A stretch of 64,000 nucleotides of DNA, taken from UBA4877 sp002399285. GTDB taxonomy: Bacteria; Bacillota; Thermoanaerobacteria; Thermoanaerobacterales; UBA4877. The position numbers and the translations under genes were made by a program. The notes below the pieces were generated by a model. The model worked only from the letters and a program-made list of their open reading frames with translations, searched no databases and was not told where the DNA came from. This document shows, one piece after another, positions 1-8,287 of this stretch. Each line of letters starts with the position of its first letter. Position 1 is the first letter of the stretch. The stretch is from positions 1-64,000 of the forward strand of contig DAIPGN010000002.1 in the NCBI GenBank assembly GCA_036771835.1, in the 5' to 3' direction.

Positions 1-11
1 GGTACTGACAT
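1..11 (-). CDS. Start of a further gene of the PTS operon (partial)
   Basis: Only the ATG and two full codons lie in the window. A strong AGGAGGT Shine-Dalgarno is placed 6-7 bases before the ATG, downstream of the phosphoglucose isomerase gene on the same strand, so the PTS operon continues past the window edge. The product cannot be identified. Confidence 0.5.
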
Positions 12-74
12 GCTATTACCTCCTGATATTTTTTTGTTCTCCCGTATGACTGGATGAGTTTTACTTTATCATGG

Positions 75-839
75 TCAATAGGGTTCATTCAGTATTTCGA
101 ATTTGCCCGGGTCGGATATGAAGCTGTCATAAAGCGGGCCCTCAATAGTAAATGCCTGTTTGTAGGGCAGGGTGTTTACATCGCACACGCTGATCTTTTC
201 TATCGGCGGGTAGTTTTTATTCCAATCATATCTGATGCCTCCGGCGTTATCCTTGAATACCAGTAGGGGAGCTCCTCGTTTCTGTTTCAGCAGGCTGTAA
301 TCCCCGCCTGTCGATTGTGATATGATATCGCTGAAGATGAAGGGTTCGTCTCCGACGTTTATCGTGAGATGATAATATTGTTTTGGAACTATGAATCTAT
401 CTCCCCGCTTTACTTTGACTATTGTAACGTCAAATCCGTTATCTCCAGGCAAAAAGAGCAGGAAATAGCCTTTCCCATGGATCACCTCCATCATCTCCAT
501 CATGCCCTTATCGGGACAGGCCTTCACATAGTGTATATGACCGTGAGCCTTGAGGTATTCGCCTGCTATCAATTTAGGCAGCAAGACCGTGTATTCGTAT
601 TTTAGATTGCTTTTATCAAAGATCTCTTTATGCTCCGGGTAACATACGCCGTTTATCATATAGTACAGCGGTTCGTCTTTAAAATCCGGTTTAAGGTCCC
701 TAAAGAGGGTGTCCATATCCGAAAGCATTCTGACGGCGTTTTCTTGAATCAACAGGTCCTTCTCACTGACAAGCCTGTTGCTTTTTGTATCATATCTAAC
801 TTTAAAAGCTGAATCAGTAAAGGATAAGTCTACTATCAT
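75..839 (-). CDS. Cupin-type (archaeal-type) glucose-6-phosphate isomerase
   Basis: A 254-residue protein of the cupin phosphoglucose isomerase family (Pfam GPI), which interconverts glucose-6-P and fructose-6-P in the cytoplasm using a metal, unlike the classical Pgi fold. The metal site is readable: HGHIH gives His101 and His103, MEVIHGKG gives Glu118, and YYHLTI gives His157. Family members are usually near 190 residues, so about 60 extra residues are present, partly N-terminal and partly between the histidines and the glutamate. It is the sixth gene of the mannose-family PTS operon, after nanE, and has an AGGAGG site. It may act on a sugar phosphate made from the PTS substrate rather than serve general glycolysis; related cupins can also isomerise mannose-6-P. 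Confidence 0.8.
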   Translation of the reverse strand: MIVDLSFTDSAFKVRYDTKSNRLVSEKDLLIQENAVRMLSDMDTLFRDLKPDFKDEPLYYMINGVCYPEHKEIFDKSNLKYEYTVLLPKLIAGEYLKAHGHIHYVKACPDKGMMEMMEVIHGKGYFLLFLPGDNGFDVTIVKVKRGDRFIVPKQYYHLTINVGDEPFIFSDIISQSTGGDYSLLKQKRGAPLLVFKDNAGGIRYDWNKNYPPIEKISVCDVNTLPYKQAFTIEGPLYDSFISDPGKFEILNEPY

Positions 840-888
840 GATCTGCCTCCTCTTTGTAAGCGGCGGGTGACGGCTGATTGCCCGCTGC

Positions 889-1590
889 TCATTTACTTTT
901 TAATGATCTATTCTTATTAATGGCTTCCACAAACCTTGTCGTAATCAATTGAGGCGCCGTTATTGCCGATCCGATCACTACCGCGTAGGCACCCAATTCA
1001 AAGGCTTTCACGGCATCTTCTCTGGTCCATATCCTTCCTTCGCAGATTACCGGGATACTGACCCGCTCCGTGAGGTCGGCAAGCAATGCAAAGTCCGGGC
1101 CGTCGGCAGCCGGCATGGTATAGGGTGTATATCCCGCCATAGTTGTCGATATTATATCCGCGCCCGCACTTTCAGCCTTTATACCCTCTTCGGAAGTGGA
1201 TATATCGGCCATTACCGGCACATTCAGCCGGCGCTTAACATCGCCGATCAGATCATAGGTATACCTTCCGTCAGTCAGCTTTCTGTCGGTTGCGTCCATG
1301 GCAATTATATCGGCCCCAGCCTCCACTATCATCCTGGCGCTGTCCAGTGTGGGCGTTATATATACCTCCGTATTGGGATCATGTATCTTATATAAGCCGA
1401 TTATAGGCAGCGTCACTGCTTTTCTGATTGCCGATATATCATCCGGGCCATTGGCACGGATCCCAACGGCTCCCGATTGATAAGCAGCTACGGCCATTCT
1501 TTCCATATATATTGCTCCATGCAGCGGCTCGCCGGGATAGGCCTGGCAAGAGACCACTAAGCCGCCTTCAAGTCTTTTTAATGATTCCAT
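889..1590 (-). CDS. nanE: N-acetylmannosamine-6-phosphate 2-epimerase
   Basis: NanE TIM-barrel enzyme converting ManNAc-6-P to GlcNAc-6-P. The N-terminal LEGGLVVSCQAYPGEPLHG block is the family signature, and the phosphate-binding region near the C-terminus (ICEGRIWTREDA, YAVVIGSAIT) is typical. The start is placed at the internal ATG (MESLKRL), about 9 bases after GAGGTG; a longer reading with a TTG start would overlap IID. The result is 233 residues, normal for the family. Its place directly after the PTS genes suggests that the transported sugar is, or yields, an N-acetylmannosamine phosphate. No nanA lyase or nanK kinase is seen, which fits uptake with phosphorylation by the PTS instead of sialic acid cleavage. 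Confidence 0.9.
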   Translation of the reverse strand: MESLKRLEGGLVVSCQAYPGEPLHGAIYMERMAVAAYQSGAVGIRANGPDDISAIRKAVTLPIIGLYKIHDPNTEVYITPTLDSARMIVEAGADIIAMDATDRKLTDGRYTYDLIGDVKRRLNVPVMADISTSEEGIKAESAGADIISTTMAGYTPYTMPAADGPDFALLADLTERVSIPVICEGRIWTREDAVKAFELGAYAVVIGSAITAPQLITTRFVEAINKNRSLKSK

Positions 1591-1609
1591 ATATATTTTC
1601 ACCTCTCTT

Positions 1610-2437
1610 TTAACCAAGAAAGCCTATATATACCGCGGCAAAGGCAAATACAAAGATCCCGGCAATTATATAATTTACTTTAGCATTTTTAGAGAAGAGC
1701 CAAACTACCAGCATAGTCAGTGCTAACGGCATCAATCCAGGTAAAATACTGTCCAATACGTCCTGCAGCATTAGAGGCTCAGCATTCCCCATACTGACTG
1801 CAATTGGCGTAGACATAGAAATCCAGCTGGCAACCAATACTCCAAGAACCGTAAAGCCAATCACGCCCGCTCCCTTTGTTACTTTATTCAATATGTCAGA
1901 TCCCTTTATGTCCTTTAATATTCCAAGACCAGCTTTGTAACCGTAAAGTGTCCCCCAATACCTGAAAGGCAGCTGAATGCCATTCCATGCTAATAGAAAG
2001 AAAATAGGTCCAAAGATACTCCCTTTAATTGCAAAGCCCGCGCCTATAGCTTGAAGAATATTGCGGATAGTACCGTCGAACAGGGAATCGCCGATACCGG
2101 CAAACGGTCCCATCAAGGCTACCTTCATACCATTTATAGCCTCGTCCATATCCTCGCCCGAAGCGTTTATTTCTTCCAATGCTACTGAAACGCCAAGTAT
2201 TGGATTCGCCATATAAGGGTTTGTATTAAACATCCTCATATGCCTCTGCAATGCCTTCGCCATGTCTTCTTTTTCAGGGTATAATTTGCGAAGCGCAGGT
2301 ATCATAGCGTAAGCGAAACTCATAGATTGAAAGCGTTCATAATTGATCGAAGACTGAATAAACAGCGAACGCCACCATACGCTTATAAGCTCTTTTTTCC
2401 CAATTTTTTTACCTGTATCAGTCCGGTTAATATCCAT
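1610..2437 (-). CDS. PTS mannose/fructose/sorbose family IID component
   Basis: IID membrane subunit of a mannose-class phosphotransferase permease, 275 residues. Family features seen are WWRSLFIQSSINYERFQSMSFAYAMIPAL near the start, the central LMGPFAGIGDSLFDGTIR motif and a hydrophobic C-terminus. Together with IIC it forms the translocation channel. GGAGG lies 7 bases before the ATG. Gene order on the minus strand is IIA, IIB, IIC, IID, nanE, phosphoglucose isomerase. Confidence 0.95.
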   Translation of the reverse strand: MDINRTDTGKKIGKKELISVWWRSLFIQSSINYERFQSMSFAYAMIPALRKLYPEKEDMAKALQRHMRMFNTNPYMANPILGVSVALEEINASGEDMDEAINGMKVALMGPFAGIGDSLFDGTIRNILQAIGAGFAIKGSIFGPIFFLLAWNGIQLPFRYWGTLYGYKAGLGILKDIKGSDILNKVTKGAGVIGFTVLGVLVASWISMSTPIAVSMGNAEPLMLQDVLDSILPGLMPLALTMLVVWLFSKNAKVNYIIAGIFVFAFAAVYIGFLG

Positions 2438-2465
2438 TACTATTTCCTCCTTTGCTAAATTTAAA

Positions 2466-3221
2466 TTATGCAGCTTTATTATCGTCTGCTCTTACAAACT
2501 GCACATAGAGCAACGCCCCTGCAAGGCCGAACAATGCCGCCGCAATAAGACTGATCTTTAAAAATGCCGCCATTGCAAAACCTATTATGAAAAATGGCAA
2601 CAATTTTTTGTCATACATCATGCTAAACAGCATTGCAAACCCTACTGCCGGAAGCATGCCGCTGGCCACCTGCAACGACAGCATTACTTTCTCCGGTATC
2701 AAAGCAACCAATCCTTTAACTGCATCTACGCCAAAATAAACAGCTAAAAATGCAGGTATAAAACCTATGAGAAAGAAACCAAACGAGCATAGATAAATCA
2801 TTTTTTCGATAGACCTATAATTACCGGCCGCAGCCGCCTTATCCCCTTTATGCATAATGCCGATATAAATTGTCCACATCAGCATCGACAAAAAACCTCC
2901 GGCTACGGCAACAGGTACTGCCATGGCCGATGCGACTTTTGCATCCATCCCAGACATAATGGCAAGTGCCGTAGATATAGCAGCTCCAGTCGTAGCATCG
3001 GGAGGTATGGCAGCCCCCACATAAGTCACGCCTAAATACATAAACTCTATAGTGCCTCCCACAATAAGGCCGGTTTTAATATCACCTAAAACTATTCCGA
3101 TCAAAAATCCTACTACAAGAGGCCGTTCTGTCATAAGTTCTCCCCAACCAAAGATGTCCCATTCGCATAAGCCTGTTACAAGACCAACAAGTAAAGCTTT
3201 GATCAAGAGACCATTTCCCAT
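2466..3221 (-). CDS. PTS mannose/fructose/sorbose family IIC component
   Basis: IIC membrane subunit, 251 residues, with repeated hydrophobic segments and the typical GLIVGGTIEFMYLG and AIPPDATTGAAI blocks. It forms the sugar-translocating membrane complex with IID. A GGAGG sits 8 bases before the ATG. It lies 12 bases downstream of IIB and 28 bases upstream of IID, so the genes are cotranscribed. Confidence 0.95.
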   Translation of the reverse strand: MGNGLLIKALLVGLVTGLCEWDIFGWGELMTERPLVVGFLIGIVLGDIKTGLIVGGTIEFMYLGVTYVGAAIPPDATTGAAISTALAIMSGMDAKVASAMAVPVAVAGGFLSMLMWTIYIGIMHKGDKAAAAGNYRSIEKMIYLCSFGFFLIGFIPAFLAVYFGVDAVKGLVALIPEKVMLSLQVASGMLPAVGFAMLFSMMYDKKLLPFFIIGFAMAAFLKISLIAAALFGLAGALLYVQFVRADDNKAA

Positions 3222-3233
3222 AAATATAACCTC

Positions 3234-3713
3234 CTACTTTCTTATTTTTAATAAATGCCATACATCTTCTTTAGGATCTTGGAACGCCATTTGATAATAC
3301 ATCCTGACTCCCTTTTCTTTGAACTTCTGCATTGTTAATATGTCACTGTCGTCGACAAACAGCGCTTTCGCGTATTGCTTTTTATTGGGTTCATGATACA
3401 TCCCGCCAATGTTTACTTCATTGATGTTCACCCCCTTTTCTATCAACCTCAACATATCCTGAGGATTCTTTACAACGACGATAGCTCTGTCCAGCTTCTC
3501 CTCAAGAATGTATTGGGCCGTCTCTTCAACTTTCAAGATATATAGCCTGATATTGGGCGGTGCTGCGAACTCCAGCAAGGTCCTCTGAAACTCATCTTGA
3601 GCCGCTTCGTCATTAGCTACCACTATCTCCGTAGGATGATAGTTCCTGACACATGAAACCACGACTTGTCCATGAAGAAGACGGCCATCAACTCTGTACA
3701 GTAAAATCTCCAT
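3234..3713 (-). CDS. PTS mannose/fructose/sorbose family IIB component
   Basis: Cytoplasmic phosphocarrier of 159 residues. The phosphorylated histidine is His15 in RVDGRLLHGQVV, the family hallmark. It takes phosphate from IIA and gives it to the incoming sugar at IIC/IID. The gene is short and complete, with GAGGT before the ATG. Confidence 0.95.
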   Translation of the reverse strand: MEILLYRVDGRLLHGQVVVSCVRNYHPTEIVVANDEAAQDEFQRTLLEFAAPPNIRLYILKVEETAQYILEEKLDRAIVVVKNPQDMLRLIEKGVNINEVNIGGMYHEPNKKQYAKALFVDDSDILTMQKFKEKGVRMYYQMAFQDPKEDVWHLLKIRK

Positions 3714-3736
3714 TTTGATTACCTCTTTTTTATGTT

Positions 3737-4159
3737 TTATTCATTAATAGAAAATTTACGTTTTCTTACGCTTGTCTTTAAATCCGCGACTCCGTCGATC
3801 CCAGCATTCACACAACATTTTGCCACATCCCGTGCGGTCTTTTCATTCTTTGAGAATATAGCTTCAAGCAGCATAGGCAGATTAAGGCCGGTTACTATTT
3901 CTACGTTCTGTTTACGCAATAGTTGTCGTAATGCTTGGTTGGAAGGAGTTCCTCCCATGAAATCGGTAATTACCAGCGCCTCATCATTTACTCCAAATTG
4001 GCTGACGGCATCCTTTATCAGTTGGCCAAATTGTTCGGCACTCATACCCGGTTGCAAGGATAAGACCGTTATATCTCTCTGTTTGCCGCAGATCATCTCT
4101 GCGGCTGAAAGCATGCCGGAAGCTGCGTCTCCATGACATGCTATAATGATATTGACCAT
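3737..4159 (-). CDS. PTS mannose/fructose family IIA component
   Basis: First gene of the operon, 140 residues. The active His9 is in IIIACHGDAASG, matching the mannose-type IIA domain, and DFMGGTPSNQALR is also typical. IIA is a separate polypeptide here and not fused to IIB. A sigma-54 type promoter ends about 80 bases upstream, and GGAG precedes the ATG. In known LevR and ManR systems IIA and IIB also signal substrate availability to the activator by phosphorylating its PRD domains. Confidence 0.95.
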   Translation of the reverse strand: MVNIIIACHGDAASGMLSAAEMICGKQRDITVLSLQPGMSAEQFGQLIKDAVSQFGVNDEALVITDFMGGTPSNQALRQLLRKQNVEIVTGLNLPMLLEAIFSKNEKTARDVAKCCVNAGIDGVADLKTSVRKRKFSINE

Positions 4160-4237
4160 TAGAAACTACTCCTTTTATAAGCTTACATTTCGCTTATCTC
4201 ATTTAATATTTATTCGAACCGACTCATACTAATATAT

Positions 4238-4253
4238 AGCAAAAAGGATGCCA
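4238..4253 (-). promoter_or_regulatory. Sigma-54 (-24/-12) promoter of the PTS operon
   Basis: On the minus strand the sequence reads TGGCATCCTTTTTGCT. It has GG and GC separated by exactly 10 bases and matches the consensus TGGCACG-N4-TTGCW at nearly every fixed position. The IIA start codon is about 80 bases downstream, and the adjacent upstream gene encodes a sigma-54 activator. The -24 half lies in the 3' arm of the activator gene's terminator. An inverted repeat GTGA-N2-TCAC followed by ACT lies just upstream (4257-4269) and recurs at the second sigma-54 promoter. Confidence 0.85.
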
Positions 4254-4281
4254 AGCAGTGTGACATCACTCGGCATCCTTT
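4241..4281 (-). terminator. Intrinsic terminator of the sigma-54 activator gene, overlapping its stop codon
   Basis: On the minus strand AAAGGATGCC pairs with GGCATCCTTT around a 19-base loop and is followed by a T run. The 5' arm encodes the last residues of the activator (KDA), the stop codon is in the loop, and the 3' arm plus T run form the sigma-54 promoter of the PTS operon. Confidence 0.75.
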
Positions 4282-7163
4282 ATAACATCAGGCATTTTGG
4301 CGCTCAGTATCTCATATACAAAATATATCTCGGCTAGTGGGATATTCACACTGTACAGTTGCTCTATGGGGCTGAAGCTTTTTTTTACGGCATTTATAAA
4401 TTCTTGGTGATGTTCAATAAAGGACTTCATTACATCGTTGTTATATTTATCGATTTGGTTATGGGTGACCAGCCGCTCTATAAGACAACCCAGGTGCACA
4501 TAGAGAGATATTTTAACGCCGTTGGTAAAATGGACCTTCATTTCATATTCCAGCGCCTCTATGGCTACTTCGATCTGGTCTATGATCTTTTTGGGATTAA
4601 GTATGGTAATATAATTCAATACGCTCTCCAAGGAAAAGTATTTGAGTATAGATTGATTTATCTGTTGGATCCCTTCTTCATTGATTATGTCTTCCAATAC
4701 TTTGCTGAACATTCCCTCTCCTTCCCCCGAAATGATCTCCTCCAGTGAAAAGAAGGGAATTCCTTTAATAAGCGGATCCTTAGTTCCTATAATGGCAACC
4801 ACATTATAGTTTTCAAAGACGCTGTCATAATGTCCATTATTTTTTAATTTATGATAGTCATATGCTATTATCTCTAAATCATTTTCATAAGGTGCAAGAC
4901 TCTTAAGCAATAGATCCTTTATCCTTATGGCGGTGCCGATACCTGTTATACACGTGGTTATTAGCGCATTTTTCTTCTTCTCCGTCGGTTTGATTATTTT
5001 ATAACGCGAATGATTGGCTACGGTGACTTCTTCTACTATATCTTCTACGGCAAGCCCTCTCATTATTTTATTCCCCGTATCAAGAGCCAATTGTGTGGTT
5101 ATATTGTTTACCACGCCTATAACTCCATGATTAATGCCCTCAAGACCTTCATAGATTTCTTCCAGCGAGCCCATATCGACCAATATGATGATGCCTTTGG
5201 ACGTATCTATTTCCTCAAGGTATTGCCTCAATTTCCCCAATATCTCTTGAGTCATGACATCCACAGGCATGTCAAAAGACTCGAATATATGCTCGCCCAG
5301 CAGATAATTCGCTACATTGGCAATACTGCTGGCTGTGTAGTAACCGTGAGCTATAATGACCGCTTTGATCTTTTTGTTATCCTTTAGTTTGTTCATGTTT
5401 TTCAGGTAGAGCATCAGTACCAAAAGATTAACCGCGTTGAGGCTTATATCATAATTTGATTTTAAAAGCCCGGCAAGCTTATTTGTAATAATATATTCCT
5501 GCTTTAATTTGTCTTTCAATATATCGTAGTATTTTTTAAATTCCCTGTCATAGCCGTTTGCATCTAAAAAATACCGCTGTTCTATAGATATCATAATGTA
5601 GCAGGATATCTTATAACCCATGCTGTCATAGTACTTCAGGTCGAATCTGTTCTTTAAAATTCCGAAGGTGTCATGGAGCATCGTGTAGATCATATTGAAT
5701 CTTTCCTTGGCAAATATATCGTTATTTGAAACATTTCCACTTAGAATGAGATTGTCAAATAAATCATCTATGATACTTGCTATGGTGTCCATCCGGGCAA
5801 AGTTTTCATTTTGACTTTCTTTCAATTGTACTAGTAATTTATCATAGAGCTTATATGCTCCTGAAGCAGATTTAGTTAATAAATCGGCGTCATAGATTTC
5901 CATGGGCTTTTCCAAATCAATAATCATATCCTTGACAACATCATTTATTACATTAAAATTCTTTGACGCCTCCGTCTTGCTTGTGGATAGATAATCCGGC
6001 AGATCCAGCAGGGTTATCTTCATGCATTCCCCTTTCAAATTTTTATTGCAGTGATCGTTGTAGACACTTGCGCAGGATAGCTTGATGACATTTCTCAGCT
6101 GGCCCACATTTCCCTTATATTCCGAATATAGGAGAGCCTTTACCGCCGGCTTCGTTATGATCAGATTTTCTCTTATAGCCTTTGCCTCATCGTAGAAAAA
6201 TTTATAAATGAGGCTGAGCTTTTCATTTAAGGGCCTTTCATTTAAGGATGGCAAACTTATTACGATAGGAATTCTCCGCAGAAAAGTATCAATCAAAAAA
6301 TTTTCTATTATCTCGGTAGTGGCAAATACAAGGCGCACCTTTGAGGTCCTGAGGTCCTTGCTCTCCCCCAGCCTTCTGAAAATGCCCTTGTCCATAAATA
6401 AAAATAATCTTTCCTGTCCTTTGGGAGAAAGCCTGTGGATCTCATCCAGAAACAAGAAACCGCCGTCCGCTTCCTCAATGACTCCCTTAGTGTCCCTTTC
6501 CGCACCGGTAAACGACCCCTTTGTATATCCAAATAGGTTTGCCGAAAGCAGTTCGGGGTTATCGGCGTATTCGGCACAGTTGAAAATGATAAGAGGCGCT
6601 TCCCTTTCTATAATATTCCTTTCCTTTGCATATTTGACCATAAGACCGGCCAAAAAGCTTTTCCCAGAACCTGTGGGACCGGTTATCAAAATGGGCAGTC
6701 CTTCGGGCGGATATCTAACCGCCGCCTTACAGTGCTCCACCTGATAGTGAAGGCTCCCGTCATATCCGATAAGCTCTTCAAAAGGATCTGTGCATTTATC
6801 CTCGCTTTTAGCAGCCTTATCCTGCTTTCCTTTATAAGCCGCTGCCTTATCCTGTCTTCCCTCATGTGCAGTTGCCATATACTCCTGCAGTTCGTAATAG
6901 CTCTTAAACAAATTTTTATCGGAAAACGATAAATCCGCTTTACTTCCCAATGTCTCTTTGGCAATAAACACTACCGGTCTCGTGTTTATTTTAATGAGTT
7001 TATTATCTTCAAAGAGCTCATTCAATATCCGGCTGGCAAAATTGCGTTTAAGGCCGGTCTTCTGCGCCACATATTGCGTAGTAATGCCCAAATTTTCCAA
7101 TCGTTCCTTTCCCCCCTTGGAAAAGTTCATGACAATGTTGTATACACTTTCTTTGTTGTTCAT
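4266..7163 (-). CDS. LevR-type sigma-54-dependent PTS operon activator with PRD domains
   Basis: About 965 residues in the LevR/ManR order. An N-terminal HTH region (about 15-65) is followed by an AAA+ sigma-54 interaction domain (about 130-390) with Walker A GPTGSGKS (about 163-170), GSFTGA (about 218-223, Ser in place of the usual Ala of GAFTGA) and Walker B FLFLDEIHR. The C-terminal half has PRD domains, a mannose-type EIIA-like domain (IIAHGYYTASS, His) and an EIIB-like segment (LITTCITGIGTA, Cys). Phosphorylation by HPr and EIIB would set its activity according to carbon supply. A charged linker near residues 100-126 holds an imperfect duplication (RQDKAAAY, KQDKAAKS). The second ATG is chosen because GAGGTGA abuts the first. 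It should activate both the PTS operon and its own gene. Confidence 0.92.
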   Translation of the reverse strand: MNNKESVYNIVMNFSKGGKERLENLGITTQYVAQKTGLKRNFASRILNELFEDNKLIKINTRPVVFIAKETLGSKADLSFSDKNLFKSYYELQEYMATAHEGRQDKAAAYKGKQDKAAKSEDKCTDPFEELIGYDGSLHYQVEHCKAAVRYPPEGLPILITGPTGSGKSFLAGLMVKYAKERNIIEREAPLIIFNCAEYADNPELLSANLFGYTKGSFTGAERDTKGVIEEADGGFLFLDEIHRLSPKGQERLFLFMDKGIFRRLGESKDLRTSKVRLVFATTEIIENFLIDTFLRRIPIVISLPSLNERPLNEKLSLIYKFFYDEAKAIRENLIITKPAVKALLYSEYKGNVGQLRNVIKLSCASVYNDHCNKNLKGECMKITLLDLPDYLSTSKTEASKNFNVINDVVKDMIIDLEKPMEIYDADLLTKSASGAYKLYDKLLVQLKESQNENFARMDTIASIIDDLFDNLILSGNVSNNDIFAKERFNMIYTMLHDTFGILKNRFDLKYYDSMGYKISCYIMISIEQRYFLDANGYDREFKKYYDILKDKLKQEYIITNKLAGLLKSNYDISLNAVNLLVLMLYLKNMNKLKDNKKIKAVIIAHGYYTASSIANVANYLLGEHIFESFDMPVDVMTQEILGKLRQYLEEIDTSKGIIILVDMGSLEEIYEGLEGINHGVIGVVNNITTQLALDTGNKIMRGLAVEDIVEEVTVANHSRYKIIKPTEKKKNALITTCITGIGTAIRIKDLLLKSLAPYENDLEIIAYDYHKLKNNGHYDSVFENYNVVAIIGTKDPLIKGIPFFSLEEIISGEGEGMFSKVLEDIINEEGIQQINQSILKYFSLESVLNYITILNPKKIIDQIEVAIEALEYEMKVHFTNGVKISLYVHLGCLIERLVTHNQIDKYNNDVMKSFIEHHQEFINAVKKSFSPIEQLYSVNIPLAEIYFVYEILSAKMPDVIKDAE

Positions 7164-7263
7164 AATCATTCACCTCTTTGCACATTAAGCATCAAATATT
7201 ATTTAGACCAAAACTACATTTATACGTGAATCACCATATAAAAAACATCTAATATTAATATTA

Positions 7264-7295
7264 TTGCAAAAAGCATGCCATTAGTGTGAGTCACA
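7264..7295 (-). promoter_or_regulatory. Sigma-54 promoter and inverted repeat upstream of the activator gene
   Basis: On the minus strand TGGCATGCTTTTTGCA (7265-7280) again has GG-N10-GC and is nearly identical to the PTS operon promoter. Immediately upstream lies TGTGACTCACA (7285-7295), an 11-base palindrome sharing GTGA-N-TCACACT with the other promoter. It predicts that the activator gene is itself transcribed by sigma-54 polymerase, leaving a leader of about 90 bases. Confidence 0.75.
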
Positions 7296-7464
7296 TTGAA
7301 AGTCCATTTCCATTTTGTTTTCCTTATAATAGCCCAATCTGGGCATTTTATTACATGATATATTATTTCTACAACAAAATCCCTATGGTATTTTTATAAA
7401 ACCGATTAAATATTATTTTAACGATAATATTCTCTGCAGAGGGCAGACGGCTAATTTTTGCAAA

Positions 7465-7488
7465 TAAAAAAAGCCGGCCAAACCGGCT
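7465..7488 (-). terminator. Intrinsic terminator
   Basis: On the minus strand AGCCGG-TTTGG-CCGGCT is followed by a run of seven Ts. It ends transcription coming from the receiver-protein gene about 310 bases upstream. Confidence 0.75.
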
Positions 7489-7798
7489 CTGTGCTTTAAA
7501 TCCCATATTATATAATACATGACACGAGGCAGGTTACACTGCCCTTAATGGTATTATCCCCATAAAGCGCAAACAATATTCGGCGGAAGATATCCCCAAC
7601 CCGTTCGAGCTCATCTTCCGCCTTAATATCGTCTACTGCATATGCCGGAGTCCAAACCGAATTTCATAAGCGCATAAATATCCTTGACGCATATCTGCGA
7701 GAATCTCCGGCACATTACCTGTGAAATGCCCAGCACCATACGTTCTTGCCAGACACATGCACGTCATATTACGCTCCGCTTAAATCAGTCCTGACAAA
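7489..7798. other. 310 bases without an intact gene; possible coding remnant
   Basis: No intact gene was found. On the minus strand two short frames look protein-like (one containing CVKDIYALMKFGLDSGI, the next frame AVDDIKAEDELERVGDIF and ILFALYGDNTIKGS) and would join with one frameshift, so this may be a small decayed gene downstream of the receiver gene. It also contains a perfect 10-base inverted repeat GGCGGAAGAT (7582-7591) / ATCTTCCGCC (7613-7622) with a 21-base loop. No homologue is recognised. Confidence 0.35.
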
Positions 7799-8155
7799 TC
7801 ATCCGCACAGTTCACATATCTTTGCTTTAAGCTCGCCGATATCAAACGGCTTCTTCATGTAATATACCCCTGTTTCCGGGGGCGTATATTGGGTATCAGG
7901 ATATTCGGATGCCGACACTACGATAGGTACCATTCCTGGATTTCTCTTCCTTATATCCGCAAGCAGATCAAGTCCGTTACAGCCGTCCAGATTGATATCA
8001 AATATTCCTATCCTCGGCCTGCACTGCTCTGCAATGCACCGTGCTTCCGCATCGTTTCCGGTACACCTGACGTCAAAGCCGGCGCTTCTGAAAACCTCGC
8101 TCATGAGCATCCTGATACCCGAATGATCGTCTACTACCAGAATGCTTTTATCCAT
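7799..8155 (-). CDS. Stand-alone CheY/Spo0F-like receiver protein
   Basis: A 118-residue single-domain response regulator with no output domain. The phosphorylation site is Asp53 (GIFDINLDG), the acidic pocket is Asp9-Asp10 (ILVVDDHSGIR), the switch Ser81 is in VVSAS, and the conserved Lys102 is in MKKPFDIGELK. The N-terminal VDDHSGIRMLMSEVF and C-terminal KPFDI resemble Spo0F more than CheY, so a phosphorelay role is possible, but no kinase or phosphotransferase is nearby. Its Shine-Dalgarno GGAGGAT lies in a leader hairpin. Spo0F identity is inference from a few motifs. Confidence 0.85.
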   Translation of the reverse strand: MDKSILVVDDHSGIRMLMSEVFRSAGFDVRCTGNDAEARCIAEQCRPRIGIFDINLDGCNGLDLLADIRKRNPGMVPIVVSASEYPDTQYTPPETGVYYMKKPFDIGELKAKICELCG

Positions 8156-8162
8156 TCACCCT

Positions 8163-8204
8163 ATCCTCCATAGCTTAGCATGCCGCTATGCTACGCTTCT
8201 GGAG
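8163..8204 (-). promoter_or_regulatory. Leader hairpin sequestering the ribosome binding site of the receiver gene
   Basis: On the minus strand CTCCA, AGC and TAGCAT pair with ATGCTA, GCT and TGGAG around a 6-base loop, making about 14 base pairs with small bulges. The 3' arm contains the GGAGG of the receiver gene, whose ATG is 8-10 bases on. Such a structure would limit translation unless melted or bound. There is no T run, so it is not a terminator. Confidence 0.5.
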
Positions 8205-8287
8205 TAATAATTCTACAAATTTTTTATTATTCCTTCTTTTTTCAATAATTCTTTAAGACTATATTATTACTTAATTTAAGCAGGCAG

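Noticed and set aside
839..889. Sialic acid catabolic operon
   Set aside because: NanE is present, but no nanA, nanK or nagA/nagB is seen; only a PTS-linked amino sugar route is supported.
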